A stretch of DNA of 64,000 bases from Brachypterus glaber (Eukaryota > Arthropoda > Insecta > Coleoptera > Kateretidae), in NCBI GenBank assembly GCA_958510825.1, contig OY294047.1:45367365-45431364 (forward strand), read 5' to 3'. Positions within the stretch are counted from its first letter, which is position 1; each line of letters starts with the position of its first letter. Below the pieces are notes generated by a model. The model saw only the letters and a list, made by a program, of their open reading frames with translations, searched no databases and was not told the origin of the DNA. Positions 57,051 to 64,000 of the stretch are shown piece after piece. Position numbers and translations under genes: made by a program.

Positions 57051-57778
57051 TTTGGAATATAGTTTTTCTACGACTGCTTTAGAATGTAAGCAAATACACA
57101 CACCTTTCAAACACAGAATGAATCCATTCTAGCTCTAGATACGGTATGAATATTCCATATCAAGTGTTAGAATGAGCACATGTAGTGCCATCTATTTTTT
57201 ATAAAAGTAAATAAAACTGTAGCAAAATTAGCAAAAATATATATATTTTACCATAAAATATTGAATTTACTGCAATTTAAAGTTTTGAGTTAAAATTACA
57301 TAAAGTTTATTAGCTTTTCTTAATATTTCGCCAGTTTTTTATCAATTTAGTTCAAAAAATTAAAACTGCTCCAACTATTTTTAAATATTTAAACCTGATA
57401 TATGTCACAACTATCTGACAAAACCTTCAATTTTTGCATTATAATTTGTAAATATGTGCTAAAATTAAACAAAAATCTTTTTTAAGTACTGATTTGATAA
57501 AATTATTAAATAACATTAATTGCTTTATTTAAAAATATGTGTTTTGTTGCATTTACAATGTCGAGATACAAAAAAAAACATTGTTTTTAACCTTGTCCGC
57601 AGTTTAAAACCATACAGTGTTTCATATTTGCAGTCGAAGAAAAAGTATAGTCTACAACACGTATGGAATAGTCATTCCGCGCTCGCGGGACCGTCATACT
57701 CGCCTCCCGGCTCGTATGACAAACTTTACGCTCGCGCGATATATTGTCTATTCCATACTAGTTATAGAATACACTATT
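57051..57778 (+). repeat. Dispersed family G, copy B
   Basis: Direct-orientation copy of 42727-43362 with ~70 extra bases (57600-57675) before the GC-rich CGCGCTCGCGGG block. A 145-codon plus frame that crosses it is not credited. Confidence 0.75.
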
Positions 57779-57904
57779 CCCTAACGGGTCTTTTTTGGAC
57801 ACATTTTATTAAATGCGAGACTAAATCTAAATGTTCTACTATAATACTTAGTTCCTGCAGGTTTATGACTTCAGACCAACTCTTATTTGGCAACTTCAAC
57901 TCAC
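57774..57904 (-). CDS. Candidate terminal exon, product unknown
   Basis: Minus strand: acceptor TATTGTTTCAG, then a phase-2 frame ELKLPNKSWSEVINLQELSI and on to HLDLVSHLIKCVQKRPVRE and TAG. Strong coding look (Leu/Glu/Val helical pattern, no homopolymers). The stop codon falls at the junction with repeat copy G, so the exon may have been cut short by the repeat. No family recognised. Confidence 0.35.
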
Positions 57905-57994
57905 CTGAAACAATACAAAAAATAAAATTAATATTTTTAATAAATGGATACAAGTAAATAACAAGCCGTGAAGATATGTAATGCTACGCATTTC

Positions 57995-58312
57995 ATATAT
58001 AATATATATAATATAATATATTATTCACAGTGAATGGTATATTGCATTTTTCTAAAAAATTTTAAATAATTATTTTTTTAAACAACTTTATTCATTTTAG
58101 ATTTTTTTTAATTTAAAACAAAATTTTATTTTTTTTATTTTCTTTTTGCGAAAAACAAAAAAAAATAATTTGAATTGAATTTTATTTTTCACAAAACCTC
58201 AAAAAAATTAATTTTTAAGAAATAAAAAAATACATTTTTTTAAAAAGATCTTTTTTTTAATATAAAAAAAAATAAAAAAATTTATTTTTTTTTTAATTTT
58301 CTTTTTGCTAAA
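57995..58312 (-). repeat. A/T homopolymer tract with AT-rich leader
   Basis: Begins with TATATAAT repeats and TTCACAGTGAATGGTATATT (the complement of the block at 1360-1395), then 250 bp of T and A runs. Confidence 0.6.
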
Positions 58313-58313
58313 A

Positions 58314-58500
58314 GGGAGCGTTCCAGTATTACGTAACGCAAATTTTGATCATTTTGGACTCACTTTCAAAAACAATAGTTCCTCTCATAGAACTTGATTT
58401 TTTCTGAAAACTTCGAGTCGATCGGTTTATTCGTTTTTGATTTATCGAGTATACAAAAATCGTGACATCGGACAGACGGACTGCACGGAAAAAAAAAATT
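58314..58500. mobile_element. Truncated MITE joined to a GATCGG-family repeat
   Basis: GGGAGCGTTCCAGTATTACG is the left tip of the family at 51771. It breaks off after CATTTTGGAC into a segment (CATAGAACTTGATTTTTTCTG.., CGTGACATCGGACAGACGG) that is the inverse of 63480-63570. Confidence 0.65.
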
Positions 58501-59882
58501 ATAGCTAGGAGCGCTATAACACACATACCAAGCAAATTATAATCGCTTATTATATAAATACAAGGCTTTCTCTTACAATTATGGCAGTCAGTGTAAAAAT
58601 TTATATGAAATACTTTAATTGTTTAGTGAATAATAAAATATAACAAATAGTATGGCATTTATAGCTTAAATAGATTTAATTATTGTCCGTGCTAATAATT
58701 TTTATAATATAATAAAATTTCTGTAAATTTATAATAGTGCCTGTAATAAATATAATCGTGTCTGTAATATATATAATCGTTTCCAATTTATTTTTAACAT
58801 TATTAGTTATTGTGTCCCTTATAATCTATAGCTTAAATCACTATAATTTGCCACTGTTACCAAATATCTTATAATGTATAGCGCAGAGCCCACTTATTTC
58901 TTTCCGTGTGACATTTGAAAAAAAAAAGTTGCTTATTTTTTCATGAAACAAATTTATATCCAAGAATTTTTTGACTAGGACGATTTTTGAAAATTCGAAA
59001 CTACCATATAATATTATTTCAGCGCAGGCGCTGTAAATTATATAATAACGATGTTGTGTAAAACCGTAACGATCGCCACGGTAAAAGGCATAGTAGATTG
59101 ATGGCTTTAAAAAATTATATTCTAAGTAAATGATGTTTTACCGCTATAAAACAAGATATCCCGGGCTGAAAATCGCTGGTATTTTCATTTAGAAATTTCC
59201 CATACTTGGAATAACAATAAAACAGCATTTATTTTGAAAATCTTTTGTTCCAGTAAAAACAAAGTAAAATCAAACGCTACTACGATGACTAAAAAATGAG
59301 AAAGCTGATAAGAATCTTCTCAGAGAAAAGATCTTCAATGTTTTTGCACATCGACAAGATCATGTCGATGACATCGTTTTATATACTTACACCGAAATAA
59401 AAATACAGTATGTATTTAGTAAAATTTAAAGTGTAGATGGTAAGAAGCCAATTTTTTCAGTGTACACTCAGGCAACACATGACCATACATGGAGAGTAGT
59501 GACGTCAAATCTTGGACTTTTGCTGGAGTCGTACCAAATTTCAAATTTCTAGCTACTCTATTTTGGCTACTCCCCCTAACACCCCCCCTATTTGGGGGTA
59601 GCCAATACATGAAAGCTCTACAGCCTTTAATAACGCGAGAAAGGGGGTATGAAGTGTATGAATTTTGGTACAATTTGCGTAAGTAATACTTGAACGTTCC
59701 CTTATGGAATAAGTACTTTAATATACTATTTGAATTTTGGATGCAAAAAAACGTTGCAAACTTCAGCTTCATAATATTTTTCAGTGGATCAATTTTGAGA
59801 TTTATGTAAATGGCAAATTTTAAGTTTCTAGCTATTCTAAAAGTGGTTAAACAAAATCTTTCAACCCTAGACAGGTGTGTTA
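58501..59882. other. Unassigned stretch
   Basis: At 59660-59705 the right tip of the GGGAACGTTC family recurs. Around 59565-59605 a CCCCCTAACACCCCCC / GGGGGTAG pair can fold. No gene. Confidence 0.4.
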
Positions 59883-59884
59883 TA

Positions 59885-60736
59885 CAGTGCTTGCATTAAG
59901 TCTGGAATCACCCGATTAACTTTTTAGTTACAAGTAAAACACAAAAATCCTCGGATAGGTCGATTTTTATTTTTAATTTTGCAAATTATGGTGTAATAAA
60001 AGTTATTAAAATTTGCACCCCCTTGCACCCTCACCCCCCAACTTTTTTTTTCAAATAGCAACCTACCCCTTGTGACACTTCGTTGGAAAGGTAATTTAAT
60101 AAGCTTTCCAACGGTGTATAATAAAGCCTAATTTGGTAAAGGGCTAATGATAAAATGCACAATTTAGTTTATTATAAAGACATGTAAAGTATAACTTTAG
60201 TTCACTATAAATGTTCAAATTGATGTCCTTCAGCTCTTTGACAGTGGACAGTAAAAAAACGGGATTAAAATCGATTAAATAGTAAACATAAAATTGGTCA
60301 ATAAAAAGAAAAAAAATTGCATTTTTCAACAGGATATAAAATATTACAATAAGTTTAAAACAACCTTATTTAGATTCTCAGGAAGGTGCCAAGTAGGAAA
60401 TAGGGCAACAATTACCATATTATGCGTAATATTTCACACAAACAATGTTTAAATAAAACATGCGTTTTTTCATAGAGCCTTTAACAAATTAGGCTTTATC
60501 ATACACTGTTGGAAAGCTTATTAAATTACCTTTCCAATGATGTATCACAAGGGGTAGGTTGCTATTTGAAAAAAAAAGTTGGGGGGGTGAGGGTGCAAGG
60601 GGGTGCCAATTTTGATAACTTTTTTTAGACCAAAATTTGCAGAATTAAAAATATAAATCGACCTGTCCGAGGATTTTTGTATTTTACTTGTAACTAAAAA
60701 GTTATTCGGGTGATTCCAGACTTAATGCACGCACTG
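59885..60736. mobile_element. TA-flanked foldback element (852 bp)
   Basis: TA (59883-59884), CAGTGCTTGCATTAAGTCTGG at the left, the complement (CCAGACTTAATGCACGCACTG) at the right, TA (60737-60738). Arms ~250 bp, including GGTGATTCC and GATTTTTGT pairs. Tc1/mariner-like. Confidence 0.9.
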
Positions 60737-60738
60737 TA

Positions 60739-61095
60739 TATTTTATATCAATAAGTAGATAATAAATGTAGATATTCAAGAAGGCTAAAACTTTTATGAA
60801 CTCGTTTTTCAGTGTATCAATAGTATTTTGAATAATGTATGGAAATTAACAATATTATTCTATTAAGCGTTCATTGTCTAGTTTCGAGTGCAGTTGCTTT
60901 CTTCAAGGAACTATTATTAGTTAAGATGATTCATATAATTAAACTTTTTAGAACCAGACGAGTATTATAGTACCGTTCTGAATATTTTCAATTAATAGTT
61001 GATTTCTACATTAAGACACCTATAACACTCAACCTCGAATGCGCAGAAACATGAGGCCACCTTACCCCCATCGTAAATAGCTATTTTCCGAAAAA
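60739..61095. other. Unassigned stretch
   Basis: Nothing recognised. Confidence 0.35.
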
Positions 61096-61194
61096 GTGTG
61101 AAAAGAGGCTCTTTCCCGCACTAGATTGAATTTGCCTGAACGACGCGTAACGGAGTTCAGGCAAGCAATTGAGTGCGGAAAAGCCTCTTTACAC
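61096..61194. repeat. Inverted pair, 42-base arms
   Basis: GTGTGAAAAGAGGCTCTTTC, CCGCACTAGATTG and TTGCCTGAAC pair with the complementary GTTCAGGCAA, CAATTGAGTGCGG, AAAAGCCTCTTTACAC around GACGCGTAACGGA. Sits next to two further palindromes (61199-61398 and 61424-61451). Confidence 0.75.
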
Positions 61195-61198
61195 ATGC

Positions 61199-61398
61199 GT
61201 TTTAAAACGACCGTGGATAAAGTATAGAATTCTACTCGCGTATAATATAATTATTATACGCTCATTGAATAATATACTATTAATCAATGAGGGTGAATTT
61301 TGGGACACGAGCCGACAGGCGAGTGGCCTAATCACCCGAATAATTAATAGCTTTTATACGCGAGTAGTATATTATACTTTATCCACAGCCGTTTTAAA
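61199..61398. repeat. Inverted pair around a ~120-bp centre
   Basis: CCGTGGATAAAGTATA..CTACTCGCGTATAA pairs with TTATACGCGAGTAG..TATACTTTATCCAC, then CGTTTTAAA. Possibly a small MITE. Confidence 0.7.
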
Positions 61399-61423
61399 GT
61401 TTAAACGTTTTATTTTTACAGAC

Positions 61424-61451
61424 CCGTGATTAATAGGCCTATTAATCACGG
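61424..61451. repeat. Perfect 28-bp palindrome
   Basis: CCGTGATTAATAGG followed directly by CCTATTAATCACGG; next to CCGTGGATAA, which also starts the previous inverted pair. Confidence 0.85.
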
Positions 61452-61811
61452 CCGTGGATAAATCTAATTTCACCTCCACCTCTATTTTTGAATTACTCGA
61501 TTGTTATTAATACCCTCGTTAATACCTATATTAAAAAATGATCCAAACAAAAATTGTTGAAATTTCCTCCTTAACAAAATTGGTTATATGGATTTTTATC
61601 GTAAGATGCATATTAAGCAACTCACCCCTAAAATTCAAGATAGCGGACACCCCTTACGCAAATCACCCGGTGAAAAACTAACACGAGTGTTCTGTTACCA
61701 TCCCCTACCCTTTAAAATATCAAGCCGTGTACATTTATTGCAATTTATATTTATTATTTGACTGGACTATTACAAGATAAGATACGATAAATATTCTATT
61801 GATTCTATATG

Positions 61812-62080
61812 GAGATGGGAGATTTAGCTCAGTGGTCAATAGCATCGATATAGCCTGACACTGATCTAATGATCGTGAGTTCAAACCTCACTGGCGCCGA
61901 TTGCCTTTTTCAGTTAATTAATAATTGAAATTTGGCGAAGGCGTACTCCCTAGATATATTGGTTCGAAAGTCAATTAAAGCCGGTGGTTCCCTCTACTAC
62001 TAGACCACACAAGTCCTGGACTTAGGGGATGCTTAATTAAGTAGAATAGTACGAGGTTAAAAACAAACATAAAACATAAA
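61812..62080 (+). mobile_element. tRNA-derived SINE, alternative head
   Basis: Box A TTAGCTCAGTGG and box B GAGTTCAAACC in a tRNA-like head, then the same body as the SINEs at 40326 and 47786 (GGCGCCGATTGCC, GGTTCGAAAGTCAATTAAAG, CCGGTGGTTCCC) and an AAACATAAAAC-type tail. The head differs from that of the 40.5 kb copy, so one body has been joined to two tRNA-like heads. Intact acceptor pairing is not seen, so not a tRNA gene. Confidence 0.85.
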
Positions 62081-62084
62081 AAAC

Positions 62085-62456
62085 ATTTCTCCCGTTAGAT
62101 TAGACAGGGACAAAAGTTCTACCCAAAAAGGATAGAAGACATACATACACTCCCACTTCCATCCAACCAAACAAATTCTGTATTTGTTCTTTGTTGAACA
62201 AATACAATATTTACTAAGCCGGGCGAAAGGTGTAACTATATTAAAGAAATTACTGGCGCCATCTAAATTTTAGTAGACTTATCTTATTCTACAGATTTAC
62301 ATTAGCTATGTTCGTTCGTGCCGCTCAGTGCTACACTTTCCGCCCAACCAAATAAATACTGTATTTATTTGGTTGGCTGGAAAGTGTAGCATAAATGAGA
62401 TAGAGATAGGGTAGACGTCTTTTGTTTCATAATTCTAGTTGTAGAGAGCTCCATTT
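62085..62456 (+). mobile_element. Family C element, copy 3
   Basis: Begins ATTTCTCCCGTTAGATTAG right after the SINE tail and ends GAGAGCTCCATTT. The second internal hairpin has lost its loop. Confidence 0.8.
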
Positions 62457-62466
62457 AATCAAAATA

Positions 62467-62782
62467 CAGAGTCCGGCATAAGTCAGTTAACGCTGTCGGA
62501 AAACTGCACTTGCGCGCACTTTTTCATGTGTGTGTGTGTACAAAATTGTGCCTCTCTGTATGAAATGACCCATATTTCCAACGAATCAGCCTATGGAGAT
62601 TCGTTACGAGGATTTAACAGGTGCACCTACACACATCACTTCACATATTTTCTAAGGTAACGAATTTAATACAGTCAACCCTTAACATCACTTGAGCCGC
62701 CTGGACAGTGTGGTTTTTTGTATGCTGTTCTTTTCATTTTCTTCGGTGTGCAAATCGGTTAACTGACTTATACCGGACCCTG
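62467..62782. mobile_element. TA-flanked MITE (316 bp)
   Basis: TA, CAGAGTCCGGCATAAGTCAG at the left; CTGACTTATACCGGACCCTG, TA at the right. Arms about 28 bp with one or two mismatches. Interior has a (GT)6 run at about 62550. Confidence 0.85.
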
Positions 62783-63383
62783 TATTTTAATCAAGACTAT
62801 AGATCTATTTTATATTAACAAGTCATTAAAAGTTCATATTATCTATAATCTTTTACTATTATTTATATTTTCGTTATATTTTAATTATGTATTTTGTTGT
62901 TTTGCGACGTTTTGTCAGATGCAAAACATCTAGATGTAGTAATTAATAATTATTATGATAATCATTGAAACTGTTTATATTAATGATCAGCAAGCATAAG
63001 TTTTAATATAAATATAAAAGTAGGTTACAAGATACAAGGTTGCATTAACGCGTTCAGAATTTTGCAATGTAAATATTTTTGTCATTTTATTTTATGTATT
63101 TAATGTACGCAGTTCGTTTTAATGCAGACTGAACAGCTTCGTACCTACAAAGAATCAAATTAAAATTTCAAAAACTGAAGTATAAGAAGCAACAGCTTAT
63201 TTGGGGCTCTCCATGACTGTACTGTATCAAACCTAATATAAATAAATATTGAATATAAATATGTTTAACTAATTTTAAAAAAATTAGTATTTGTTTTCAA
63301 GAATTTAGCGCGTAGCGCTAGAATAGTATTATAAGGTAGTTTCGAATTTCCCAAAATCGTCAAAAAACGTCATAGACAAAAAA
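62783..63383. other. Unassigned AT-rich stretch
   Basis: No gene. Near 63305-63318, TAGCGCGTAGCGCTA is a small palindromic block. Confidence 0.4.
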
Positions 63384-63800
63384 TTCTTGGATACAAATGT
63401 GTTTCATGAAAAAAATAAGAAACTTTGAAAATATCTGTCTATCCGTCCGTCTGTCCGTCCGTCTGTTCGACCGTCTGTCCGATGTCACGTTTTTTGTAGA
63501 CACGATAACTCAAGAACGAACAATCCGATCGACTCCAAATTTTCAGAAAAAATCAAGTTCTATGAGGGGAAGATCCCTATTGTTTTTCAAAGTAATCCCA
63601 AATGTGTTTCATGAAAAAATAAGAAACTTTGAAAATGTCCGTCTGTCCGTCCGTCTGTCTGTCCGATGTCACGTTTTTTGTAAACACGATAACTCAAGAA
63701 CGAACAATCCGATCGATTCCAAATTTTCCGGAAAAATCAAGTTCTATGAGGGGAAGATCCCTATTGTTTTTCAAAGTTCTCCCTCCAAAAACAAAAAAGT
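63384..63800 (+). repeat. Two-copy tandem duplication, ~215 bp
   Basis: Both units have AATGTGTTTCATGAAAAA, a CCGTCTGTCCGTC block, GATGTCACGTTTTTTGTA, ACACGATAACTCAAGAACG and CTATGAGGGGAAGATCCC. Overlapping Arg/Ser/Val-rich frames come from the CCGTCTGT repeats. Confidence 0.85.
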
Positions 63801-64000
63801 TATGGAGGGTTAACTTTTTTTAAAAAATAAAAAAACTGTCATTTTCAAAAAAAAAAAAAAAAATTGAAAAATTTTCATTTTTTGCAAAAAGAAAATAAAA
63901 AAAAAATAAAATAAAATTTTTATTTTTTTTTTTCAAATTTTTTTCGTTTTTCACAAAAAGATTAATTAAAAAAAAATGAAAAATTTAGATTTTTTAAAGT
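63801..64000. repeat. A/T homopolymer tract
   Basis: Runs of A and T to the window end, like 1134-1335 and 58030-58310. Confidence 0.8.

Noticed and set aside
57520..57957. 145-codon plus-strand ORF
   Set aside because: Crosses the boundary of repeat family G and runs antisense to a better exon-like frame.
59416..59772. 118-codon minus frame
   Set aside because: Covers a MITE tip and G/C runs; composition is not coding-like.
61818..61895. tRNA gene (plus strand)
   Set aside because: Same reasoning: tRNA-like SINE head followed by the shared SINE body.
63397..63823. Ser/Val/Arg-rich frames (CLSVRLSVR...)
   Set aside because: Produced by CCGTCTGTC repeats in a tandem duplication.

Overview
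The window looks like a piece of a large, AT-rich, repeat-laden insect nuclear genome. The grounds are two insect-type split exons, tRNA-derived SINEs, decayed Jockey/CR1-type LINEs and more than twenty inverted-repeat (MITE-like) elements. The species cannot be fixed from the sequence alone.

Host genes are sparse. On the minus strand I find two exons of an F-BAR protein of the CIP4/TOCA-1/FBP17 family: 27718-27603 (first F-BAR helix) and 10358-10305 (the next segment). Their splice sites and reading phases agree, so 10359-27602 is a 17.2 kb intron. Further downstream exons should lie left of base 1; the exon carrying the start codon was not found. Inside that intron, on the opposite strand, is an intact intronless 454-codon gene for a divergent NADH dehydrogenase 49 kDa (NDUFS2/ND-49) homologue (17839-19203). 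It sits between two ~0.5 kb inverted-repeat arms, the left one ending about 78 bp before its ATG. A few further exon-like pieces (24251-24461, 28891-28982, 46358-46428, 48086-48204, 57774-57904) are open and splice-bounded but unrecognised.

The rest is mobile-element debris. The largest item is a 6.5 kb foldback-type element (50506-56981) with an 8-bp target duplication, long inverted termini and a ~147-bp tandem satellite. Each satellite monomer carries a near-perfect palindrome derived from the element's own terminus. Other elements with readable ends are hAT-like (8-bp duplications: 30528-31726, 16974-17227, 46821-47073), PIF/Harbinger-like (TWA duplications: 11634-11761, 51771-51915), and many TA-flanked Tc1/mariner-like foldbacks (3273, 5141, 6066, 8676, 39388, 43403, 59885, 62467). 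Two LINE corpses (36088-36755 and 40789-42690) and three SINE copies (40.3, 47.8 and 61.8 kb) are present.

The most unusual pieces are the satellite-bearing foldback element; the nested, sequence-divergent complex I gene; a degenerate hammerhead-ribozyme fold at 27134-27185 of the kind carried by Penelope-like elements; a perfect 96-bp palindrome at 45802-45897; and a SINE flanked by an exceptionally long (37 bp) direct repeat. All homology statements are from recognition by eye; no search was run.
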